A stretch of 64,000 nucleotides of DNA from Carettochelys insculpta. Its lineage: Eukaryota > Chordata > Testudines > Carettochelyidae. Numbering within the stretch: the stretch's first letter is position 1; each line of letters starts with the position of its first letter. The stretch lies in the NCBI RefSeq assembly GCF_033958435.1, contig NC_134138.1, positions 270,483,798 through 270,547,797 on the forward strand, given 5' to 3'. Of the stretch, positions 54,645 to 64,000 are shown piece by piece. The notes under the pieces were generated by a model, which saw only the letters and a list, made by a program, of their open reading frames with translations, did no database searches and was not told where the DNA came from. A program made the position numbers and the translations under genes.

Positions 54645-55968
54645 CAAGGAGAATATAGGGAACTACAGACTGGTCAGCCTCACCTCAGTCTCTGGATAAA
54701 TTGTGGAGCATGTCCTCAGAGAATCATTTTGAAACACTTGAGGAGAGGAACAGTGATCAGGAACAGTCAACATGAATTCACAGAGGGCACGTCACATCTG
54801 ACCAATCTGGTTGCCTTCTGTGATGAGATAACTGGCTCTGTGGATATGGGGAAAGTGGTGATGACATAGCTTGACTTCACAGTTTCCCACAATATTCTCA
54901 CCGGAAAGTTAAAGAAGTAAGGCTTTGGTGAATGGACTACAATGTAGATAGAAAAGTAGCTAGATCATTGGGCTCAACAGGTCGTGATAAATAGCTCCAT
55001 GTCCAGCTGGCAGCCAGTATCAAGCAGCATGTCCCAGAAGATGGGGCTGGGGCTGGTTTTGTTCAACATCTTCATTAATGAGCTAGATGTTGGGCTGGAT
55101 TTCACCCGTAGCAAGTTCATGGATGATACTAAACTAGAGGGAGAGGTTGGTATGCTGGATGGTAGGTATAGGGTCCAGAGTGACCTAGACAAATTGGAGG
55201 ACTCGGACAAAAGAAATCTAATGAGGTTCAACAAAGATAAGTACAGCGTCCTGCACTTAGGACGGAAGAATCTCATGCATTGCTACAGGCTGGGGATCAA
55301 CTGGCTATGCAGCAATACTTCAAAGAACCTGGGAATTACAATGGATGAGAAGCTGAATATAAGTCAACAGTGTGCCCAAGTGCCAGTAAGGCTAATGGCA
55401 TATTGGGCTGAATTAGTAGGAGCATTGCCAGCAGACTGAGTGATTATTTCCCTCTATTCAGCACTAGTAAGGCCACATATGGAGTATTGTGTCCAGTTTT
55501 GGGCCTCCTGCTACAGATATGATGTGGACAAATTGGAGAATGTCCAGTGGAGGGCAATGTAAATTATTAAGGGGCTGGAGCACATGACTTAGGAGAGGCG
55601 GTTGATGAAACTGGGCTTATTTACTCTGCAAAAGACAAAAGGGATGGGGGGATTTGACAGCACCCTTTAGCTACCTGAAGGGGTGTTCCAAAGAGGGTGG
55701 AGGTGGGCTATGCTCTGTTGTAGCAGATGGCTGAACAAGGCCCAATGATCTCAGTGCAGTAGGAGGTGGTCCAGGTTGGATATTAGGAGAAGCTATTTCC
55801 TTAGGAGTGTGGTGAAGCACTGGAAGGGGTTGCCTGGGAGGTGAAATTTTCATCCTTAGAGGTTTTTAAGGTCAAGCTGCCATTGGGGTTGGTCCTGCTT
55901 AGAGCACGGAGTTGAACTAGATGACCTCCTGATGTCTCTTAAAATCATAATCCTCTATGAGTCTATAA
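54645..55968 (+). pseudogene. CR1 ORF2 reverse transcriptase and 3' UTR
   Basis: Pieces in several frames run in order: ENIGNYRLVSLTSVSG, TSHLTNLVAFCDEI, then a clean frame 54984-55439 with LGLVLFNIFINELD (motif B) and FMDDTKL (motif C, normally YADDTKL), DLDKLEDSDKRNLMRFN and LGITMDEKLN. Stops and frameshifts follow through [13 protein letters not shown] and LDIRRSYF. The 3' UTR ends near 55968 with 'gagttgaactagatgacctc' and 'tatgagtctata'. This is the longest reverse transcriptase remnant of the CR1 family here. Clearly inactive. Confidence 0.82.
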
Positions 55969-57182
55969 AATGACCATAGCTATTTAGTTTGAACCTATGT
56001 CATTTTGAGGGTATTTTGGGTTGACAGCCCTGGAGAACATTTGGCCTAAACTTTTTTAGATATGGCTAGTGATTTGGGGTGCTACAGTTTTCCAGATCCA
56101 ACGTGGGAAGCGTTAAAAGAACCTGATGTTTTTATACGACAGGTTCTCTGCAGTATCTGAAAATCAGACTCCACATGTCTCATGTGAGGCATCCAGCAGG
56201 ATGAGTCACATCTGGAGGCGTGGGTTCTGTATTTGTCTTTATCAACAGGTCACCACAACTCTCCGTTCCTCCTCCTCCACTGAGTCTTTCTCTTTCTTTC
56301 TTCACTTGAATGGGCCATTTCTATGGGCAATAGGATACTTTTGTCTCTACGGCTGCTGAAAGAATGCCGGCAGGGATCAATATCTCCACTGCTGTGCCAT
56401 AAACGGGACCTAAATTCTGCAGCAAGAATGCCAATGTCCAGTGCAACAAACAGGAAATTCTGTGCCGCCGGTAGAAAAGCTGGAGGAGGGACAATTTTAG
56501 TGAATTAAATATGAAAGTGAAGGGTGCAATCAGCACGGCCATGGCTTGTTTGACTCAGCATGAGACTAAATTTAGGTTATCTGATGCTGCTCCTAGCATT
56601 TCTACAGTCTGCTGATATTTGTGCCAGCTATTCACTATTGCAATCTAGGTGTTACTGAGGACACAGAGAGAAAAGTGAGGAGATAGGCCTGTGGGGCAAC
56701 ATGTCAAACTAGGTGACTTCTTACGGCTTCTAGCTGGAGGTTTCTGCTAAACTGGCTGAAGCTGGCATTTTAAATAGGCCGTTGTTAGGTTTCAGAATTT
56801 AATGTAAGATGCCTTCCTGCTGAGTGCCCTGCCTCAGTTTCCCAGTTATTCAGGGCTCTGTAAACAAAACTCCATGCAGTCTCACTCATTCAGTCACAGG
56901 GTTTGGCAGCTGGTGTCTTGGTCAACGTAAAGTTGCAAAACATCACCCCAAAAACAAATCTTCCACCCCACCTTGAGCAGGACACAGCTTCTCCTTCCTA
57001 GGGCACTATCCTGCTGTCTGAGCTGCTGGAGAAGATAGTAGGCCTGGCCTGCCTTCTTCCAAAGGATAAACAAAGCTTCAGCTGGATCTTTTTACCCAGC
57101 CCCACCTCCTTGTTCAACGACTGCTGTAGGAGCCCTCTCTGCCTGCAATTTTACAGTATAGTTCTCACTCTGCCCTCACTGA
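55969..57182. other. No gene seen
   Basis: About 1.2 kb without recognised exons. A fragment near 56821 ('ccctgcctcagtttcccag') may be MIR core, too short to call. Confidence 0.4.
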
Positions 57183-57487
57183 GGCTACCTGTAGACGGCA
57201 GGTGCTATTTTGGGATACAAAGGTACCTTGAAATAGCAATGCCATGGCTTTCCATGGCTTTCCACAGCACCCAAACTAGCACAGCTCTTTCAGGCATGCT
57301 ATTCTGGTTCCAGTACCCCTCATCGTACGAGGAGAATGGAATGTTTGGAATAGACCCTTATTCCAGAATTTGGTCCAGTTTGAATGGCACCAAGTTTAGA
57401 ATAAGGTATTTTGAAATAATGTATACAATTTGTGTAGTGCAAATTGCGTAAATTATTTTGAAAACAGCTCGCTAGGTAGCCACAGCC
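57183..57487. mobile_element. Harbinger-like MITE, 305 bp
   Basis: Starts GGCTACCTGTAGACGG and ends 'aggtagccacagcc'. TGA flanks both sides (57180-57182, 57488-57490). The interior is a degraded inverted repeat ('ttttgggatacaaagg', 'tattttgaaataatg'). Confidence 0.65.
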
Positions 57488-57819
57488 TGAGTGACCTCTG
57501 AGGACTTTTAGCTCGGGTTGAGCAGGAATACCTGCCCTGCTACAAGGATACTGCACTTATTACAGTCATAGCAGCCCATGACACAGAGTCATCATCCTTT
57601 TGAGGTGACTGGGGCAGTTCACACCTCTGCTAGGAGAACTGCAGACCCTGCAAGGTACCACTGCCTTGGTTATATTTGGTTTTCCCTTTTTTAAAAGCTT
57701 TTTAGTGCAATCAGAAGGACCAGAAGCAGCATTTCCTATGGTAAAATAGAATTTAGGTTCTTCGTCACAGGTTTGCAACAAGAGAAGGATTCTGTGGCAA
57801 ATTCAACCACTGAAGAATA
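57488..57819. other. No gene seen
   Basis: Unrecognised non-coding sequence. Confidence 0.4.
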
Positions 57820-57930
57820 GTCTCAGACGGGTTGCCATGTTAGTTGGTAGCATCTCAAAAAAGCAGTCCTGTAGCATCTTAAAGACTAACTCTTTTATTT
57901 ATTAGGTAATGAGCTTTCATGGGTGAGATG
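57820..57930 (-). repeat. Penelope-like tail
   Basis: 'aaaaagcagtcctgtagcat', 'cttaaagactaac' and 'ttattaggtaatgagctttc' match the 34770-34830 tail. Confidence 0.65.
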
Positions 57931-58591
57931 CAAGATGCTGCCCATGGTGGTAGCTGTGATGTGCACTTGTATGGAGTAGGACATGGAATGAGGCCATTAT
58001 GAACAGGATGTCAGACAATAACATGCAAACATCTCTGTTGGGCGCCAATCAAGGGCTTAAGCTAGCACTCTCTTATGTCCAGGCCCATTTTTTCCGGGTC
58101 TTCACTCCATCTTCTTTTCATCCCACAGAACAGTGACATCCAGGGCCTGTTTCATTCGCTGGTGAGATAACCCCAGCTGAGTTTTCCTGCTGGTAGCCGA
58201 AAGCCTGACCCAAAGCATGGAAGAGCATGGAAAGAGTCCATTGATTCTGACAGGCTTTGAATCGGGCCCTTTCGTTCTATGTTTTTAATGACAAACATGA
58301 AATTCAATGTCATTAAAGAGCCTGACAGGTTTTTTGTTTTTTTTTTGGTATGTGCATCATGAAAGGGTGACTTTGAGTTAGATTTCCAGTCAATCTCATG
58401 ATGCCAGTTTGCATGCTAACAGAAATCATCATCTTTGTCAGAACTATGACAGGCAGCATTAATGCTTGTGTGCACATAAAAGCTTCAGCTTTATTTTACC
58501 ACATGGAAAGTACATACCTCATGCCCCTGCAGGTGGGTCTTTGAACACAGAAAAGCAGATGGTCTGGCTCTGACTTAGGCCTGGGCTATGC
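57931..58591. other. No gene seen
   Basis: Unrecognised non-coding sequence with a T-run near 58331-58346. Confidence 0.4.
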
Positions 58592-58594
58592 TAG

Positions 58595-58969
58595 GGCTAT
58601 GTCTGTGCTAAAGGCTTTATAGACAAAACACGGGGACTGTCCAGATTTTCAAGGTGTTCGGTAAATTGACAGAACGCAGCGCTTGTGTAGACAGCTGTAT
58701 GCTGCTCCCCATGAGAAAGAACGCCTCTATCTCCAGAGATCTGTTGACAGAAAGCCCGTCTGGATGTTCCGGGGGCCTTCTGTCAACAGACAGGGCTTCT
58801 AGGACATTTTGCTGATAGGGCAGCCAGGCAGTATGGATGTTGTTGACACAGCTGATCGCTCTTGTGATTCACTTGGCCATTTGGACGCAATCTGTCGACA
58901 GAAATTTTGTCGGAAAATATTTTCTGACAAAATCTTCTGTTGAAAAGTCCCTGTAACCTAGACATAGCC
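58595..58969. mobile_element. Harbinger-like MITE, 375 bp
   Basis: Starts GGCTATGTCTGTGC and ends 'cctagacatagcc', inverted to each other. TAG flanks both sides (58592-58594, 58970-58972). Internal hairpins include 'cttctgtcaacagac' against 'ctgttgacagaaag'. Confidence 0.75.
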
Positions 58970-59197
58970 TAGAAATTAGATAAGTGTAACTATGTCCCTG
59001 GAGGGTGTGGAATATTGACATCCTGAGTGAGCCAGTTAAATCATCCTTACCTCCGGGGTAGACAATGTTGAATTTTCCTCTTGACCTACCGATCACATCT
59101 TGGGCAGGTAGGTTACCTATGCAATGGGAGCACCCATCTCATCCACATAGGTACCCCCTTCAATGAGATACTACAGTGGTGCTTTAAGTGATGCTTT

Positions 59198-59287
59198 AAC
59201 CTCCCGCCCTGAAGTCCCCCTCCCATGGGGGGATGGTTGCAATATGACAGCACCTGTCAGAAATGTAAGCTATTTTCACCCCTCGCT
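59198..59287 (+). repeat. Direct repeat A, first copy
   Basis: About 88 bp nearly identical to 59874-59963 ('aacctcccgccctgaagtcc' through 'gcacctgtcagaaatgtaag'), differing at about two positions. Confidence 0.85.
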
Positions 59288-59351
59288 GCAATGTACGTAA
59301 GCTTCCGTGGAGAGTATTCTGACTGTGCCAACATTGGGCGTTACTGTCTCT

Positions 59352-59425
59352 GAAAGGTCATAGAGTCATAGAGTTTAGCGGCAGAAAGGGCCATTATGGT
59401 CGTAATGCAGAACACAGGGCAAAGC
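59352..59425 (-). repeat. CR1 3' end fragment
   Basis: 'aaaggtcatagagtcataga' and 'gcagaaagggccattatggt', a reversed CR1 terminus lying between the two A repeats. Confidence 0.55.
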
Positions 59426-59559
59426 ACTTGAACTAGTAGCTCCATGGAGTCCATAGCTTTGGCCGTGTTCCTCTCCCTCTGGCTGGGAGGGCAGGGAGCA
59501 GGTGAGCTGGGTACTTTCCTCTCACTCCCTGACAGGGAACAGTCAGCAGCTGCAGACGC

Positions 59560-59830
59560 TCTGCCCTCACTGTGCCCCCCCCCATGCCCCTGCCCTGAGC
59601 CCTTCATATCTCCAGTCCCCTACCTGAGCCCCTTGTGGATCCCCAACCCTGACTCTTGGACTCATCCCCCCACATCCTGCCCGGAGACCCTCCTCACCCC
59701 TGGCTCTAACTCCTGAATTCCCCAAACCCCCAGCCCTGAGCTCCCCACATCCCAATCTCCCTGCTCAGCTTGTCCCCCTCCCCATTACTACCCAATCCCC
59801 TGGCTTGAGCCCCCCCACACTTCATCCCAC
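59560..59830 (-). repeat. C-rich degenerate minisatellite
   Basis: Units like 'ccctgagcccc' and 'cccaaccctgactc' recur. It mirrors the G-rich tract at 48290-48960. Confidence 0.5.
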
Positions 59831-59873
59831 CCTTAAATTTCTTACGGGTGCTGCTGAAGCACACAACTCCTAA

Positions 59874-59963
59874 CCTCCCGCCCTGAAGTCCCCCTCCCAT
59901 GGGGGGATGGTTGCAATATGACAGCACCTGTCAGAAATGTAAGTTATTTTCACCCCTAGCTGA
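59874..59963 (+). repeat. Direct repeat A, second copy
   Basis: Second copy of the ~88-bp block, 676 bp after the first. It runs straight into repeat B. Confidence 0.85.
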
Positions 59964-59967
59964 ATCA

Positions 59968-60112
59968 AGATAAGCCAGAAAAATAGAATGATTTGCAATA
60001 GGGTTGCTGCTCAATAAACCTTACAGGTAAGAGACAAAATGGAGAAATTTGGAGTAGTGCTCTGATTTGGAACAGCTAAATCAAAGCTTAAGGTTTGAAA
60101 ACCCCTTCTAAA
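59968..60112 (+). repeat. Direct repeat B, first copy
   Basis: Contains 'aagataagcc', 'caataaaccttacagg', 'ggagtagtgctctg' and 'acagctaaatcaaagcttaa'. A diverged second copy lies at 60316-60455. Confidence 0.7.
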
Positions 60113-60315
60113 CAGTAAGAGCTAGGAGCACCACATTTTGTATGTAGCTTCCTCTTATCATTACTTAAAGCAAGGTAAAGGTTTGGTTGTAGGAGGAAAA
60201 CAGGATGTGCCTGGAATGGAATTTCTTCTCATAAAACCAAACAGAAAACAATCACCAAATGAGGCAGCATCCCCAAAACAGACCGAGCTGCACGAATGTT
60301 GAAAGACACTGATCT

Positions 60316-60455
60316 AAGATAAGCCTGAAAAATAGGCTGAACCTGGTGTAGGATTGTGTCTTAATAAACCTTACAGAAAAGAGATAAAACTGAGAAATAT
60401 GGAGCAGTGTTCTGTTTTGGCACAGCTAAATCAACGCTTAAGATTTGAAAACTAG
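60316..60455 (+). repeat. Direct repeat B, second copy
   Basis: 'aagataagcc', 'taataaaccttacag', 'ggagcagtgttctg' and 'acagctaaatcaacgcttaa' repeat the order of 59968-60112, roughly 80% similar by eye. Confidence 0.7.
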
Positions 60456-61010
60456 AAGAAAATGTTATTGGAAAGTACCAATTTGACTATGACCCTTTTT
60501 GATAAAAAACACAGCAAATGATGTGTATATAGGAATGAAGAAAAAAATACACTTAATGGAATTTCCATTTGAAATGTTTCTTAAAATTAACTGCATAAAA
60601 TAACATTTTTTGAAATATGCAATAATTTCAATAAAGCATGTACATTTTCCTTTCATTTAAAAAATGAATTGAATTCAGGACCCAAGTAACACTGGGTAAA
60701 TCTGCTAGTGCCATAGATATTAGTAGGACTACTTTATGTTCCTCTGCGAATATATCAAAGGAGCATATTTTACTGCTTAGCTGCAGGCTCACACTGCAAG
60801 CTCTTGTTCTCTTGGTTATCAACTATCATCCATAAGCCTTTTCTGAGTCATTCTTCTCCAGAATACGGTCCCTCTTTGTATAAGTGTGACATACATTTGC
60901 GACAGGGTCAGGCCTGAGGGGAGGGAGGCAGCTCTAAAAAGCAAAAAACAACTCAGGTGCTATCAGATGCTGAGTAGAAGCAGTCAGTGGAAAAGGCTGT
61001 TATAAATCAG
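60456..61010. other. No gene seen
   Basis: AT-rich, no repeat or exon recognised. Confidence 0.45.
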
Positions 61011-61013
61011 TTA

Positions 61014-61457
61014 GGCCATGGCTACGCTAGCACCCTCCTTTTGAAAGGGGGATGCTAATGAGCCACTTTGGCAGATGCTAACGAGGCACTGCCATGCATG
61101 TGCAGCACCTCATTAGCATAATGGCAGCTGCGTGCATTTCGAAAGTGCTGCTTTTGAAACACACGCTGCCAGTGTAGATGGGAGCCGTTTGAAAGGACCC
61201 CTGGATTTTGAAAAGCCCCTTCTTCTCATTTGGTTTTGGGAAGAAGAGGCTTTCCAAATCCAGGAGGCAGGACCTTTTGAAAGGCCCCTGTCTACACCAG
61301 CGGCGTGTGCTTCGAAAGAGGCACTTCCGAAACACGTGCAGCTGCCATTATGCTAATGAGGTGCTGCATATGCATGGCAACACTTCATTAGCATCTGCTG
61401 AAGTGGCTCATTAGCATCCCCCTTGTGAAAGGGACAGGTGCTAGTGTAGCCACGGCC
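61014..61457. mobile_element. Foldback Harbinger-like MITE, 444 bp
   Basis: Ends GGCCATGGCTACGCTAGCACC and (reverse complement) GGCCGTGGCTACACTAGCACC. The element is a near full-length palindrome centred near 61235. TTA flanks it exactly (61011-61013, 61458-61460). Confidence 0.9.
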
Positions 61458-61984
61458 TTAGAGGCCAGCTGGTCTCAATTAAGGCTTTCATGGCCCTTTT
61501 AAAAGCCTTCTCCCAGGGGAGGGGGGACAAAGTGGAAGCGAAGGTTGGAAAGGAGTGAGGAGATCAGAGCAGACAAGGAGAGAGTTAGAGAATGAAGGAC
61601 AGTAATAACAACAACAACAGAGAGAACAGGGGATGTGAGGGACACCTGCAGAGAGTGTTTGGGGCTCCCTGCCCCTGGTAACCTCAGGACCTAGCTGGGA
61701 GGGACTGACTGCTCAGCCTAGTTGGGCCGGCGGGCTCCTACGCACTGCCCGTTGAGCCCAGTGACAGAAGCTCAAACCTCTGTGAGGACAAGCAGGCCCC
61801 GTGCCATGGGACTGGGGCTGCACAGAGGTCTGGGGCCCAGGACTGATGGTAACCCTGTTGCACATTCTTTGTTGTGGCATTGGGCTGTGTTTGCATATTC
61901 AGCAAAGGTGTCCACTTTCCTGGGTGACCGAGATTATTCTGTATAATTTCTCTGTACCCATCATTATTCATTATTCCCCTCAGA
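61458..61984. other. No gene seen; short (AAC)n near 61604-61620
   Basis: A fragment 'gaggccagctggtctcaatt' at 61471 may be the edge of the tRNA-like family at 36523-36800. Otherwise unrecognised. Confidence 0.4.
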
Positions 61985-62300
61985 CTTGCCAAAGGGGGGC
62001 AGAGGGGACCATTTCCCCAGGGCCCAGCAATTCAAAGGGGCCTGGGGCTTTGGCCACCATCACTGCTGCAGCAGCAGCAACTGTAGGTCCAGGTCCTTAA
62101 ATCACTGCTTCATTGCACACTTTGGGCAGTGCTAAGGGCTGGGGCGGGGGGTGCCGTGTTCTGGGTGGCGCTGAGGGCTGCCTGCCTTTGGCCCCACCCC
62201 TCCTGCCCTTAGCTGTGCTCCTTCTGGAGTGCAGAGCTGCTCCCTCCCAGCTTGCCCCTGCAAGAGGCTGTCGGCTCTGCTGATTCCACCTATTTTGGGG
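61985..62300 (+). repeat. Family C repeat
   Basis: 'cccagggcccagcaattcaa' then 'aggggcctggggctttggcc' and a CAG-rich stretch ('gctgcagcagcagcaac'), the clearest copy of family C. Right end uncertain. Confidence 0.5.
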
Positions 62301-62514
62301 CTATCTCTAAATTTTTCCAGCAACGTACCAGTTCTCTGGAAGTTTTTCGTAACGTTAACCCCCGAGACAAGCCTATAATGTTCTCTGGCTATTTGTTCTT
62401 CCAACTCTTCCATAGCTAGGCCTTCCCAACTCCGACTTTACGTTTCCACTTCCTGACATTTTTCCCTTGTATTAACTTCCTTTGTCTTTCTGATTTCTGA
62501 AGGATACTTGACAG

Positions 62515-62625
62515 AGAGACAGCCATGTTAGTCTGTATTCTATCAAAACAAAAAAGCAGTCATGTAGCACTTGAAAGACTAATCTTTAGTCTTTAAAGTG
62601 CTTCATGACTGCTTTTTTGCGAAGG
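62515..62625. repeat. Penelope-like tail, inverted pair
   Basis: 'aaaaaagcagtcatgtagca' with 'cttgaaagactaa' is followed within a few bases by the reverse complement 'tagtctttaaagtgcttcat' with 'gactgcttttttg'. The two arms form a perfect-looking hairpin centred near 62590. Confidence 0.7.
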
Positions 62626-64000
62626 ATGCTTGTTTGGCTTGAGCAACTGGCTGAAATGGCTGGGCCAAGCTCCAAAGCCCTTTGAAGTCAGTGGAAGAGT
62701 TTCCGTCAACTTCAGGAAGCTTCTTATTAGGCTCTAGAACACTTTCATATCAGGGGTTAGTTGCACTTTGGCCCAGAGGAGGGCTGCATGATTTAACACA
62801 GCAGCAGTAGAAAAAAAAATTCTCTCATGCTACCAATTTCAATAACTTTCCCTACATTAAAAACGGTAAGCAGGTAATCCCTGTGAAAATGGAAGAAAGT
62901 TTTCAAGGGCAACCACTGAAAGTCAGGCTCCAGTGTCTGTGTTTCTTAGCAATGGGAAGCATTCTTGATAGTCAATCAAAGTTCTTTTTGAAGTGTTTCT
63001 CTGCTATTCCAGGTGGCTGAGAAGTAGGTAGGCTGGGTATATGTGGTTAGATATTTGTACACAAACAAATGGATAGAAATATGTTTCCATTAAAATAATC
63101 AAAATTTACTGATAGGTAAAATAAGAAAAAGGCTTCATGAAAACTTTAATTAGAGTTTGATTTAAGGATTTACTCCGTATTTACTGGCATGTGATGCTGA
63201 CAAATTCTGTCTTAATAGTTATAAAACTGTTTTGGAATCTGAATGTCTGTTGGAATTTGACAACTATTGTGTGATTCTCCCCATAAGCTCTTCTGAGTGT
63301 GAAAATAAATATAAGTAAAAAAAATTGAAAAAGGGCTTAAAAGTGAACCTCAATATTATTTACTGAAATTGTGAAAATTAAATCCAATTCAGCCCACTCT
63401 ACAAATACAAGGGACTTGAACAGCTGCAGACAAAACTAAAATACAACAGAAACTTGCTGTATAAATGAGTCTGAGATGCCACTTGGGATGAGGATCTCAT
63501 TCAGCAGTTATTGTTTTTCCCTCATTTGGGAATAGCAGTGTTATTGGGAATGGTGCTGAACAATTGTACAAGGAAGTGAAAGCAAAGGACAGTGTTTCTA
63601 ATCTTGTACCTTAGGTCCTGGGGTGGAAATTGCGCACACAGGAAAAATAGTAATGAATTGCCCACATAGGAAAAATAGCAAAGAAGCGATTGTAGATGAG
63701 TAAAACCCTGGGAAAATCATGATTTTATGTTTCTGTGGAAATAGTGAAATTAGCTCAAAACCACAATGTCTTCAATATTCTTTTTAAAAAAAGAAAGAAA
63801 TGGAGACCCAAGATCACATAATCTTGTCATGTTCTTTCTATCTGCCATCTCAGTTGTATCTGTGATGGTGCCATTAGAGTGAAAGAATAAGACACAGTAG
63901 CTATTGCTGCTGTCACTTGAACCAAGAGCAACCGTGACTTCAATGAGGAGGCAGAAATGAGTATCCATGTGTGTCAGTGCCCTGGGGCCACCACTTGGCA
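62626..64000. other. No gene seen
   Basis: About 1.4 kb AT-rich sequence. 'aggaaaaatagtaatgaatt' and 'aggaaaaatagcaaagaag' at 63640-63690 form a short tandem. No exon or repeat family recognised. Confidence 0.45.

Noticed and set aside
1..64000. CRISPR arrays, bacterial operons or ribosome binding sites
   Set aside because: No regularly spaced repeats with unique spacers, and all content is vertebrate-type repeats, so prokaryotic features do not apply.

Overview
The window reads as repeat-dense nuclear DNA of a sauropsid, most probably a turtle. That rests on the repeat combination: several CR1 LINE families, tRNA-derived SINEs with CR1-like 3' tails, a Penelope-like element with its tail repeats, RTE-type LINEs, MIR-like SINEs, hAT MITEs and many PIF/Harbinger MITEs. 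The species is inference. I found no host protein-coding exon, tRNA gene, rRNA gene or CRISPR array. All convincing coding sequence belongs to transposable elements, so the window is probably intergenic or intronic.

Layout. 1-1.8 kb: MITE and SINE debris. 1.85-4.62 kb: one LINE insertion in a twin-primed, internally inverted arrangement, bounded by an 11-bp target duplication. 5.2-6.5 kb: 5' part of a CR1 with repeated 5' leader and an ORF1 (zinc finger, coiled coil, SGNH esterase). 10.8-12.3 kb: a second CR1 (end of ORF1, endonuclease part of ORF2). 13.5-14.2 kb: a Harbinger MITE. 20.4-22.1 kb: two LINE 3' parts. 24.1-29.5 kb: the centrepiece, a PIF/Harbinger DNA transposon (24832-29494) with a stop-free DD35E transposase, a convergent Myb/SANT-like gene carrying a frameshift, and a MITE of its own family inserted in its left end. 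A second copy of that MITE lies just outside. 33.9-36.5 kb: foldback MITE, Penelope-like GIY-YIG endonuclease fragment and another Harbinger MITE. 41.4-43.0 kb: a nest of MITEs and a LINE fragment. 46-56 kb: mainly CR1 3' ends, Penelope tails, SINEs, and a hAT MITE nested in CR1. 57-62.6 kb: more MITEs, two pairs of direct repeats, and an inverted Penelope tail dimer.

How the parts relate. The Harbinger element supplies two proteins (transposase and Myb-like DNA-binding partner) that in this superfamily act together on terminal repeats. Four ~700-bp MITEs in the window are internal-deletion derivatives keeping its two ends. Several shorter foldback MITEs have similar GGC...GCC ends and 3-bp duplications, so they may be further clients of related transposases. 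The SINE tails match CR1 3' ends, as expected if CR1 proteins mobilise them. Boundaries of the older repeats are approximate, because they were read by eye.
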